From contig DIDD01000062.1 in NCBI GenBank assembly GCA_002417965.1, positions 1-7,757 of the forward strand: a DNA stretch of 7,757 nt. Direction: 5' to 3'. The notes under the pieces are model-generated. The model was given only the letters and a program-made list of their open reading frames with translations. It searched no databases and was not told where the DNA came from. This document shows positions 1 to 5,433 of the stretch, one piece after another. Source of the stretch: Veillonellaceae bacterium UBA5809 (GTDB lineage: Bacteria > Bacillota > Negativicutes > Veillonellales > Dialisteraceae). A program made the position numbers and the translations under genes. Positions within the stretch are counted from its first letter, which is position 1; the number at the start of each line of letters is the position of its first letter.

Positions 1-1275
1 CCGCAGACCGTGCTTTTTGATGTCTTCATACAACTGGGGATCTAATTCTCTCACCATCTGTATAATGGGGGATTTTTCCGTCGCTTCCCAGCGGTAGTGT
101 CCGAAGGGCCCTTTTTGTTCTGCCAGTTCACAGGAGGCGCGGAGGGCATTAAGAAGCATGGTTTTCATGACATGGCCCATCAGTTCGTTGGCTTCTTCAC
201 CGCCGTAGCGCAGTTTCATGGCGATCAGGGCATCGGCAACGCCGTAGAGGCCGAGGCCCAGCGAGCGCCAGTTGTCGATGCAGGTGCGGTTTTCATCAAG
301 GGGCTGGGAATCATAGCCGTAATCAAGAATTTCATCGAGGGCATAAATGGAATCTTTGACAATTTCTGCAAATTTTTCTTCATTGAAGACGGGGTGATCT
401 CCGAATTTGTCATCAATGAGGTTGTAGAGATTGATGCTTTCCAGATTGCATGCGTTATAGGCATTTCCGCCAAATTCTCCGCAGGGATTTGTGATTTCAA
501 TTTTGTATTCTGGATATCCGGAGAGGAGTGTGTAGTTGTTGAGGGGATCAATAAAAAGAGCTCCCGGATCTCCCCAGTCCCACTGGGTACGGCAGAATTC
601 TTCAAAGAATTTCCGTGCCTGAATGGTGCGGCATATGGTTTCTCCCGTAGATTCCACTTTGAAATGAAGAGTGAACTCCGTGTCGTCCCGCACGGCAGTC
701 ATGAATTCATCCGTGAAAAGGATGCTGATATTCATGCTGGCCAGTTTTTCATTGTTCTGTTTGATATGCAGAAATTCATAAATGTCCGGGTGATCGCAGT
801 TCAGTCCGACCATCATGGCGCCGCGCCGTCCGTTCTGGCTGATGACTTCTCCTGTTACATTGAATATTTTCAAAAAGGAGACAGCCCCGGTAGAGGTGCG
901 GGCCGCATTGTTGACACGGCTGTCTTTCGGGCGGAGACGGGAAATATTTACGCCGATTCCGCCTCCATAGGAGAAAATCCGCGCAATTTCACTGTTGACT
1001 TTAAAAATGGATTCAATATTGTCTTCCGGAGAGGGAAGAATATAGCAGTTTGACATGGATACTTTAAATTTATTCTTGGCTCCTGAAGCGTACAGCGTGC
1101 GTCCTGCCGGACAGACGGTGGCGTCTTCCAGATAAGTCCTCATTTTGGGGCGCAGGTTATCATCAAATACAGAGCAGACGCGGTCCATAAACTGTTCGGG
1201 GCTTGTTTCCCCTTCGTGATAATATTTGGCTTTTAAAATGCCCTGGCTGACATCATTTTCATACCATTTTTCCAT
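1..1275 (-). CDS. nrdJ: Adenosylcobalamin-dependent (class II) ribonucleotide reductase, N-terminal 425 residues, 3' end outside window
   Basis: Reduces ribonucleotides to deoxyribonucleotides in the cytoplasm, using a thiyl radical made from adenosylcobalamin. I translated the minus strand from ATG at 1275 and found 425 codons open to base 1 with no stop, so the C-terminal part lies outside. Seen: the class II signature NPCGE (residues 263-267), in which C265 would carry the thiyl radical and N263/E267 assist. C77 (in SNCYILP) and C276 (in ACNLESINL) match the redox cysteine pair known from the family (C225/C462 in E. coli NrdA). The N-terminus starts directly with the GILKAKYYHEGET region, with no ATP-cone, which is common in class II. 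The NPCGE form, rather than the class I form, supports the class call. A purine-rich AAAGAGG lies 8 bases before the start. The upstream region carries a strong promoter and two NrdR boxes. Whether the C-terminal thioredoxin-interacting cysteines exist cannot be seen. Confidence 0.93.
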   Translation of the reverse strand, partial: MEKWYENDVSQGILKAKYYHEGETSPEQFMDRVCSVFDDNLRPKMRTYLEDATVCPAGRTLYASGAKNKFKVSMSNCYILPSPEDNIESIFKVNSEIARIFSYGGGIGVNISRLRPKDSRVNNAARTSTGAVSFLKIFNVTGEVISQNGRRGAMMVGLNCDHPDIYEFLHIKQNNEKLASMNISILFTDEFMTAVRDDTEFTLHFKVESTGETICRTIQARKFFEEFCRTQWDWGDPGALFIDPLNNYTLLSGYPEYKIEITNPCGEFGGNAYNACNLESINLYNLIDDKFGDHPVFNEEKFAEIVKDSIYALDEILDYGYDSQPLDENRTCIDNWRSLGLGLYGVADALIAMKLRYGGEEANELMGHVMKTMLLNALRASCELAEQKGPFGHYRWEATEKSPIIQMVRELDPQLYEDIKKHGLR

Positions 1276-1313
1276 TATTTACAACCTCTTTCCCTGAATC
1301 AAAGCGGAAGGCA

Positions 1314-1330
1314 TTATGGGAGTTCCATAA
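1314..1330 (-). other. Small hairpin in the nrdJ 5' leader
   Basis: TTATGG (1314-1319) and CCATAA (1325-1330) are perfectly complementary around a 5-base loop. The element lies about 40 bases before the nrdJ start, inside a predicted leader of about 145 nt. No T-tract follows on the minus strand, so it is not a terminator. It may be a minor leader structure or chance. Confidence 0.25.
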
Positions 1331-1405
1331 CGGGCCGCTGTTCTTCTTTTTTTACTGTTCCGGATTTTTTGTGAGAATCATCCGATTTGTTTTTTGGAGG
1401 CACAA

Positions 1406-1421
1406 CTACAATATATTGTGC
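1406..1421 (-). promoter_or_regulatory. NrdR box 1 (at transcription start)
   Basis: The core ACAATATATTGT (1408-1419) is a perfect 12-bp palindrome and fits the NrdR box consensus, acaCwATATATwGtgt. It covers the predicted nrdJ transcription start (about 1421). NrdR is the dATP/ATP-sensing repressor of ribonucleotide reductase genes in most bacteria. Its site upstream of a reductase gene, paired with a second box 32 bp away, makes this a confident call. Confidence 0.85.
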
Positions 1422-1427
1422 ATAGAC

Positions 1428-1457
1428 ATTGTATCAGTATCCATATATAGACGTCAA
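1428..1457 (-). promoter_or_regulatory. Sigma-70-type promoter of nrdJ
   Basis: On the minus strand the -35 hexamer TTGACG (1457-1452) is separated by 18 bp from the -10 hexamer TACAAT (1433-1428). Each hexamer differs from consensus at one position. Transcription should start near 1421, giving a leader of about 145 nt. The -35 overlaps NrdR box 2 and the predicted start lies in box 1, as expected for direct repression. Confidence 0.75.
1438..1453 (-). promoter_or_regulatory. NrdR box 2 (between -35 and -10)
   Basis: The core CCATATATAG (1441-1450) matches 9 of 10 positions of the NrdR core CwATATATwG. Its centre (1445.5) is 32 bp from that of box 1 (1413.5), about three helical turns. This equals the 16-bp linker between 16-bp boxes usual for NrdR pairs. 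It overlaps the end of the -35 element. Confidence 0.8.
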
Positions 1458-1628
1458 TGGAGATTTTTTCTTTTTTGCAGCCGAACGGGGATATAAGATT
1501 TTCATTTGCAGAAGGGAGGCATGCGTCGGTCCCTGTTTCCTGCTGTTTCAGAACAGGATGATTCTCATTTAATCAGGCGGAAGGGGGGACAATTGCTTCT
1601 AAAATCTATTTACACCACCGTAAAGGGT

Positions 1629-1678
1629 CAGTATAAAAGGACATGGCACAGGAAGGGATGTCATGTCCTTTTATACTG
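1629..1678. repeat. Perfect 17-bp inverted repeat with 16-base loop, function unknown
   Basis: The arm CAGTATAAAAGGACATG (1629-1645) is the exact reverse complement of 1662-1678; the loop is 1646-1661. No T-tract follows on either strand, so it is not a classical intrinsic terminator. It lies between the 3' end of the efflux transporter gene and the promoter of nrdJ, in a region with no convincing gene. It could be the stem of a small RNA, a palindromic dispersed element, a 3'-end stabilising hairpin for the minus-strand transcript, or a protein site. Confidence 0.7.
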
Positions 1679-1715
1679 GGACTATTGGGGGGAAAAGAGG
1701 TGTCAGTACAACGGG

Positions 1716-1742
1716 AAAAAAGTTATATATGTATATATATAA
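1716..1742 (-). terminator. Candidate AT-rich intrinsic terminator after the efflux transporter gene
   Basis: On the minus strand TTATATAT (1742-1735), a 4-base loop and ATATATAA (1730-1723) form a perfect 8-bp stem. It is followed by C and then six T (1721-1716). It lies 17 bases after the transporter stop codon. The stem has no G-C pairs and would be weak, so the call is tentative. Confidence 0.4.
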
Positions 1743-1758
1743 TTAAACCGATAAAATT

Positions 1759-2673
1759 TTATTCTTTTTTCCGGCTGATTCCGCTTTGACAGCTGTTCCA
1801 TATCATGCCGGAAATAATAAGGAATATGCCAAGAAACCCCATGCTGTCCGGTGATGGATCACGGAGAAACCAGATGCCTCCCAGCAGAGTAAAAAGTACT
1901 TCGCCTGACTGGGTAGACTCAATAACGGCCAGACGGCAGTGATTGTTTTTAACGAGATCGGTGGCTTTGAAAAAGAGAAGAGTGGCGGCTACACCGGAAA
2001 AAAGGGCTACAAGAAGGGACTGAAAAGCCTGGCCTGCAGAAGGCAGGCCTTCCTGGAACAGCCCCCAGACGGAAAGCATGATCCAAAAGGGAAGGCTGCA
2101 GAGTGTCATGCCGTAGGTCCGGTCCAGCGTAGAGAGGCCGGTGTTTTCCAGAGCCATCATTTTTCTGTTTCCCAGGGGATAGGATATGGCGGCGATAAGG
2201 ATGGGGAGAAGTGTAAAAAGTGTCAGGCGGAGATCAGTTCCGGACAGCCGGTGGAACTGCAGGAGAAAGACGCCCAGCAGAATCAGTGCAGAAGCCAGCA
2301 GGTTCATAAAGGGAATTCTCTGGCGGAAGAAGGGAGACAGAAGAAGTCCCATGACAATCGTCATCTGCCAGGAGGCGGCAATCAGCCATGATTCTCCGTA
2401 ATCTCCGGCATAGGTGAGGGGGGCATAGAACAGACCGAATCCTACGGTGCTCCATAGAAGCCAATACCCCGGACTTTTCCGGATGATCCTGTGTACATGT
2501 TTCAGCGGATACCGGCGGCGGACGAGAAGCGCCAGAAGGGGAAGCATAAACAGATACCGGAGGCTGGCGCTCCATATCCAATTTCCTCCGGATAGATTCA
2601 TACTGCGGTTTAAAAGAAAAGTAAAAGCAAAAAAAAATGATCCTGCAATTCCCAGAAGCAATGCTTTTTTCAT
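1759..2673 (-). CDS. EmrE-like multidrug efflux transporter family protein (DMT superfamily)
   Basis: Predicted inner-membrane transporter of 304 residues, nearly all hydrophobic with about ten membrane segments, the usual build of two-repeat DMT proteins. The N-terminal stretch GIAGSFFFAFTFLLNRSMN and the following WIWSASLRYLFMLP resemble the Firmicutes family annotated as 'putative multidrug resistance efflux transporter' (EmrE-like, Pfam PF13536). That assignment is from memory of the family. Substrate cannot be read from sequence. The last residues (RKKE) are basic and probably cytoplasmic. The ATG at 2673 lies 4 bp after the stop of the XRE-cupin regulator gene, and a GGAAAGGAG sequence inside the end of that gene can serve as ribosome site, so the two are surely co-transcribed and perhaps translationally coupled. 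The neighbour regulator probably controls this transporter, a common pairing for XRE-cupin proteins. Confidence 0.85.
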   Translation of the reverse strand: MKKALLLGIAGSFFFAFTFLLNRSMNLSGGNWIWSASLRYLFMLPLLALLVRRRYPLKHVHRIIRKSPGYWLLWSTVGFGLFYAPLTYAGDYGESWLIAASWQMTIVMGLLLSPFFRQRIPFMNLLASALILLGVFLLQFHRLSGTDLRLTLFTLLPILIAAISYPLGNRKMMALENTGLSTLDRTYGMTLCSLPFWIMLSVWGLFQEGLPSAGQAFQSLLVALFSGVAATLLFFKATDLVKNNHCRLAVIESTQSGEVLFTLLGGIWFLRDPSPDSMGFLGIFLIISGMIWNSCQSGISRKKE

Positions 2674-2677
2674 CTGT

Positions 2678-3262
2678 TTACCGGTCTCCTTTCCTGTCCT
2701 GTACGGAAAGATGGGGATAAAAAATCATATTTAAAACCGAACAGCGTTCCGGGAAGGGATTGCTGTAAATATGGGGTATATCGGCTTTAAAACGAAAGCA
2801 CTGCGCTTCTGTAAGCAGCACTGTCTCATGGCCTGTTTTGATTTTCATACGTCCTTCTTTTACAAAAATATATTCCTCAACACCTGTCATATGTCCGTCA
2901 GAAGGGTGAATGCAGCCGGGATCCCATTCAATATAAAGCATTTCCAGACTCCTTGACGGATCATACGGGAAAATCGTACGGGTCTTCATTTTCCCGTCTT
3001 CACCCAATACAGCAGGAGTGTTCCATGTATCGATCAGGGATGAACCGGCTAATTCTGCATTCAAAAACCATGTAAGAGGCACTTTGTAACCGGCTGCCAT
3101 TTTCCAGAGAGTTGTTACAGTCGGTGTTGACTGGCCCCGCTCAATCTGGCTGATCATGGCCTTGCTGATTTCTGTGCAGTGTGAGGCTTCATCCAGACTC
3201 AGCCGCCGGTCGTTCCGTATACGCCGCGCCTGTCTGGCAATTGTTTCTTTGATCATATCCAT
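2678..3262 (-). CDS. XRE-family transcriptional regulator with C-terminal cupin domain
   Basis: A 194-residue DNA-binding regulator. Residues about 8-62 form an XRE/Cro helix-turn-helix (RRIRNDRRLSLDEAS, then ISKAMISQIERGQSTPTV), with the typical SQIERG recognition region. Residues about 110-185 form a small cupin barrel (LYIEWDPGCIHPSDGHMTGVE, split here as LYIEWDPG and HMTGVEEYIFVKEGRM, then DIPHIYSNP), likely the effector-sensing domain. Length and order match the common HTH-cupin regulators. The start is set by CGGAGG with a 6-base gap to ATG at 3262. First gene of an operon with the efflux transporter 4 bp downstream, so it may sense that transporter's substrate or a related small molecule and autoregulate. 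I found no convincing -35/-10 pair upstream; the region to 3300 is AT-rich (TATTATAC, TTATAG). Effector unknown. Confidence 0.9.
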   Translation of the reverse strand: MDMIKETIARQARRIRNDRRLSLDEASHCTEISKAMISQIERGQSTPTVTTLWKMAAGYKVPLTWFLNAELAGSSLIDTWNTPAVLGEDGKMKTRTIFPYDPSRSLEMLYIEWDPGCIHPSDGHMTGVEEYIFVKEGRMKIKTGHETVLLTEAQCFRFKADIPHIYSNPFPERCSVLNMIFYPHLSVQDRKGDR

Positions 3263-3398
3263 GATATTCCTCCGTTATTACGTATAATATCTACTATAAC
3301 ATATAAGCGCGGATAAAATAGATTAACGAAGAAAAAATTTTAATTTTAACGCTTCGCAGGGGATATACGGAAATTTATGAGATTTTGTCCTGTTTTCC

Positions 3399-3427
3399 TT
3401 GACAAAGTAAGAAAGTCATCATACAAT
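3399..3427 (+). promoter_or_regulatory. Strong sigma-70-type promoter of rplM-rpsI
   Basis: TTGACA (3399-3404) is a perfect -35, followed by a 17-bp spacer and TACAAT (3422-3427), one base from the -10 consensus. Transcription would start near 3434, leaving a 78-nt leader before rplM. A strong promoter fits a ribosomal protein operon. Confidence 0.88.
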
Positions 3428-3433
3428 ATTACT

Positions 3434-3511
3434 TGTGAGATTTGTCCGGAAACCACTAGCCCCGGAGGAAGGACATTGTCTTGCGGTCAGTTTTAAAGGA
3501 GGATTCACAGC
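3434..3511 (+). promoter_or_regulatory. rplM 5' leader, possibly an L13-type ribosomal protein autoregulatory RNA
   Basis: The predicted leader contains TGTCC (3443-3447) complementary to GGACA (3471-3475), enclosing GG/CC pairing and the sequence ACCACTAGCCCC. L13 leader RNAs are known before rplM-rpsI in Bacillota and let excess L13 repress its own mRNA. I recognise the position and a small stem, but cannot confirm the Rfam consensus. The ribosome site AAAGGAGG (3495-3502) lies outside the stem, 9 bases before the ATG. Confidence 0.45.
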
Positions 3512-3952
3512 ATGAAAACCACATTTATGGCCAATCCGGGCAATGTTGAACGGAAATGGTATATTGTTGACGCTGAGGGTAAGACGCTGGGTCGTCTGGC
3601 TGCGCGAGTCGCCGAAGTCCTTCGGGGAAAAAATAAAGTGACTTTTACGCCTCATGTGGACACAGGCGATTTCGTCATTGTCATCAATGCAGACAAGGTT
3701 GTACTGACAGGCAGAAAGCTTGTTCAGAAGCAGTATTTCCACTATACGGGATATCCCGGAGGCGACCGTTACGTGTCAGCCGGAGATATGTTGAAAAGAC
3801 AGCCTGCCAAGATGGTCGAGAAGGCTATCCGCGGCATGCTTCCGAAAACCAAGCTGGGTGATCAGATGTACCGCAAGCTGAATGTTTATGCCGGTGCAGA
3901 GCATCCGCATATGGCACAGAAGCCGGAAGAATTAAAGTTAGATATCCGCTGA
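3512..3952 (+). CDS. rplM: 50S ribosomal protein L13
   Basis: A structural protein of the large ribosomal subunit that binds 23S rRNA early in assembly. The 146-residue product has the usual length and family landmarks: WYIVDAEGKTLGRLA at the N-terminus, the VINADKVVLTGRK segment, then KQYFHYTGYPGG, AIRGMLPKTKLG and the C-terminal LNVYAGAEHPHMAQKPE. The ATG at 3512 is preceded by the strong site AAAGGAGG at 9 bases. It is the first gene of the rplM-rpsI operon; rpsI follows after 22 bp. The operon has its own promoter and leader, and its upstream neighbour is the divergent XRE regulator gene rather than the truA often found before rplM in Bacillota. Complete, with nothing missing. Confidence 0.98.
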   Translation: MKTTFMANPGNVERKWYIVDAEGKTLGRLAARVAEVLRGKNKVTFTPHVDTGDFVIVINADKVVLTGRKLVQKQYFHYTGYPGGDRYVSAGDMLKRQPAKMVEKAIRGMLPKTKLGDQMYRKLNVYAGAEHPHMAQKPEELKLDIR

Positions 3953-3974
3953 TACCGGGAAGGAAGGAACCAAT

Positions 3975-4367
3975 ATGGCAGAAGCTACATACTACGGCAC
4001 AGGCCGCAGAAAAACATCCGTTGCCAGAGTTCGTCTGGTACCGGGACAGGGCAATATTACGATTAACAAGCGTGCTCTCCGTGATTATTTCGATCTGAAG
4101 ACACTGGAACTGATTATCAAACAGCCGTTGGAACTGACAGGCACAACGACGGCTTATGATGTCATTGCCAATGTGCAGGGCGGCGGACGGACCGGCCAGG
4201 CCGGCGCTATCCGTCACGGCATCAGCCGTGCTCTTCTGGACGTAGACAAGGATTACAGAAAAGTGCTGAAAAGCGCAGGACTGCTGACCCGTGATCCGCG
4301 TATGAAGGAACGTAAGAAATACGGACTCAAAAAAGCAAGAAAGGCCAGTCAGTTTTCCAAGCGCTGA
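3975..4367 (+). CDS. rpsI: 30S ribosomal protein S9
   Basis: A small-subunit protein whose basic C-terminal tail reaches toward P-site tRNA. The 130-residue product shows the family pattern: YYGTGRRKTSVARVRL at the N-terminus, the GNITINKR segment, GGGRTGQAGAIRHGISRAL in the middle and the ending LTRDPRMKERKKYGLKKARK plus QFSKR. The terminal Ser-Lys-Arg is the conserved tail. GGAAGGAA lies a few bases before ATG 3975. It follows rplM by 22 bp in the usual order, and a clear intrinsic terminator closes the operon just after its stop. Confidence 0.98.
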   Translation: MAEATYYGTGRRKTSVARVRLVPGQGNITINKRALRDYFDLKTLELIIKQPLELTGTTTAYDVIANVQGGGRTGQAGAIRHGISRALLDVDKDYRKVLKSAGLLTRDPRMKERKKYGLKKARKASQFSKR

Positions 4368-4377
4368 TGGCATCTTC

Positions 4378-4411
4378 AAAGGGTGTACACTTTCGGGTGT
4401 ACCCCTTTTTT
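4378..4411 (+). terminator. Intrinsic terminator of rplM-rpsI
   Basis: AAAGGG (4378-4383) plus GTACAC (4385-4390) pairs with GTGTAC (4397-4402) plus CCC and TTT (4403-4408, in a run of four C then T). One T is bulged on the left arm, and the loop is TTTCGG. A run of T to 4411 follows. It starts 10 bases after the rpsI stop. Confidence 0.88.
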
Positions 4412-4538
4412 GTATCTTTTGTTTATATGTAAACGGTTATCATTATCGAATATGAGAATAAAATCTTTTTCTAACGGGACCGTCATGCAGTATACGGACG
4501 GATATGTTATTATTAGCTATGTTATTCATTATATCCGG
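4412..4538. other. Intergenic DNA between the rpsI terminator and the manganese riboswitch
   Basis: AT-rich, no gene. It must hold the promoter of the riboswitch transcript, but I could not pick a convincing -35/-10 pair. It contains an imperfect dyad GTTTATATGTAAAC (4421-4434) and, at 4437-4447, TTATCATTATC, which resembles one half of a Fur-type box; the other half is poorly matched. A metal regulator acting in addition to the riboswitch is possible but unproven. Confidence 0.35.
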
Positions 4539-4620
4539 CATAAAAGGGAGTAGCCCTCGAAATAAGTCAACATACTAACCGCAGTGCGGTTTGGCTGTTT
4601 TAACCAGGCGAGACTTTTAG
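4539..4620 (+). promoter_or_regulatory. yybP-ykoY manganese riboswitch aptamer
   Basis: The two conserved loops of this class are present: GGGAGTAGC (4546-4554) and GAGAC (4610-4614). P1 forms from TAAAAG (4541-4546) and CTTTTA (4614-4619). The GCC/GGC pair (4553-4555 with 4607-4609) brings the loops together. A distal hairpin AACCGC/GCGGTT (4577-4591) closes the second arm. yybP-ykoY RNAs bind Mn2+ where these loops meet and turn on Mn export genes. The next gene is just such an exporter, which strongly supports the call. Confidence 0.93.
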
Positions 4621-4656
4621 CATCGTAATTCAACGGTGCTGAAAGTCTCTTTTTTT
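4610..4656 (+). terminator. Riboswitch expression-platform terminator
   Basis: The left arm 4610-4625 pairs over 16 positions (two G-U) with 4634-4649 around an 8-base loop, followed by seven T (4650-4656). The left arm begins with the conserved GAGAC loop and the 3' strand of P1, so aptamer and terminator exclude each other. The reading is that Mn2+ binding holds P1, the terminator fails and the exporter gene is expressed (an ON switch). Confidence 0.92.
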
Positions 4657-4741
4657 ATACGGATATCCGGGAGATGAAATATCGGCAGATACGCCTTATT
4701 GAGATATTGTATTTGTGAATTCGTTGATAAGGAGAAAATGT

Positions 4742-5299
4742 ATGATTGCTTTTTGGAGTGCTCTTGGTTTTGTCGTACTGGCTGAAATGGGAGATAAGAC
4801 ACAGCTTCTGGCCATGGCTTTTGCTGCCCGGTTTTCCTGGAAGACTGTCATGCTGGGGGTTTTTGCAGCGACTCTTTTCAACCATCTGCTGGCTGTATGG
4901 GTGGGTTCATGGCTGACATCTTTCATTCCTATGAATGTCATTTCCATAGGCGCGTCTCTGTCCTTTATCCTTTTTGGGCTGTGGACGCTGCGGGGGGATA
5001 AGCTGAACGGAGAGGACCAGAAGAACTGCGGACGGTCTCCTTTCTGGACGGTGGCCCTTGCGTTCTTTATGGCTGAAATGGGAGATAAAACACAATTGGC
5101 AACGATTGCGCTGGCAGCCCAGTTTCATACGGTCATTCCTGTATGGGCAGGGACAACAACAGGAATGATGATTGCCGACGGGGCCGGAATTCTTCTCGGA
5201 GGCGCCCTGGGGAAAAAATTGTCGGACAGGACGATCCGCCTGGGAGCTGCGGCTATTTTTATTCTCTGCGGCATCTGGGGCCTTTATGAGTCTCTGTAA
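4742..5299 (+). CDS. UPF0016/TMEM165/GDT1-family Mn2+ exporter
   Basis: Predicted membrane protein of 185 residues that moves Mn2+ (in some members Ca2+) out of the cytoplasm. Both copies of the family motif E-x-G-D-K/R-T are present: EMGDKT at residues 15-20 and again at 112-117, each in a membrane helix of one of two inverted repeats. About six membrane segments are seen, with a polar linker near residues 84-100. Bacterial relatives include the Mn exporter MneA. The frame is open from a GTG at 4715, but ATG at 4742 has AAGGAG (4729-4734) at 7 bases and gives the standard N-terminus, so I chose it. The upstream Mn2+ riboswitch directly predicts the substrate and induction by excess Mn2+. The azlCD genes start 134 bp downstream, with hairpins between. 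Confidence 0.93.
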   Translation: MIAFWSALGFVVLAEMGDKTQLLAMAFAARFSWKTVMLGVFAATLFNHLLAVWVGSWLTSFIPMNVISIGASLSFILFGLWTLRGDKLNGEDQKNCGRSPFWTVALAFFMAEMGDKTQLATIALAAQFHTVIPVWAGTTTGMMIADGAGILLGGALGKKLSDRTIRLGAAAIFILCGIWGLYESL

Positions 5300-5300
5300 A

Positions 5301-5321
5301 TTCTCCGTGTTCCCCGGAGAA
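5301..5321 (+). other. Hairpin just after the Mn exporter gene
   Basis: TTCTCCG (5301-5307) and CGGAGAA (5315-5321) form a perfect 7-bp stem with a 7-base loop, starting 2 bases after the stop. It is followed by A-rich rather than T-rich sequence, so it is not an ordinary intrinsic terminator on the plus strand. It may protect the 3' end of the transcript. Confidence 0.45.
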
Positions 5322-5358
5322 AAAATATATGTCGGTAGAGGAAAATTTACAATTCATG

Positions 5359-5364
5359 TATAAT
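5359..5364 (+). promoter_or_regulatory. Candidate -10 element for azlCD
   Basis: TATAAT matches the -10 consensus exactly and lies 70 bases before the azlC TTG. No good -35 exists at 16-18 bp upstream (TAGAGG at 5336-5341), so activity would need help or is weak. A separate promoter would allow azlCD to be expressed without the Mn2+ riboswitch. Confidence 0.35.
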
Positions 5365-5369
5365 AAAAA

Positions 5370-5415
5370 ACATCTTTCGGTTTTCTGCATAAAAGGACTG
5401 GAAGATGTTTATTTT
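5370..5415 (+). terminator. Hairpin with U-rich tail before azlC (possible terminator or attenuator)
   Basis: ACATCTTTC (5370-5378) pairs with GGAAGATGT (5400-5408) over 9 bp with one G-U. The loop is 21 bases, and the tail TTTATTTT reads into 5415. The stem starts just after the candidate -10 and ends before the azlC ribosome site. It could terminate read-through from the Mn exporter gene or attenuate azlCD. The long loop and interrupted T-run make it weak. Confidence 0.35.
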
Positions 5416-5433
5416 ATGGAAGGAGGTACGGGA

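Noticed and set aside
97..1053. Long open frame on the plus strand (318 codons)
   Set aside because: It lies opposite the ribonucleotide reductase gene, whose minus-strand translation carries clear family motifs. The plus-strand product resembles nothing known.
1276..1421. Cobalamin riboswitch in the leader of the B12-dependent reductase
   Set aside because: The leader is only about 145 nt and I see no B12-box-like core or multi-helix fold; control by NrdR boxes explains the region better.
1506..1742. 78-codon plus-strand frame, with a shorter TTG start at 1593 after a GGAAGGGGGG sequence
   Set aside because: It runs through the 17-bp inverted repeat and the AT-rich palindrome, has no recognisable domain and ends in repetitive sequence. 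Not credible as a gene without conservation.
1939..2391. 150-codon plus-strand frame inside the efflux transporter gene
   Set aside because: Antisense shadow of a gene with clear membrane-protein features; product is polar and low complexity.
4715..4741. GTG start for the Mn exporter
   Set aside because: The ribosome site AAGGAG lies downstream of this GTG and serves ATG 4742; the extra residues are absent from the family's usual N-terminus.
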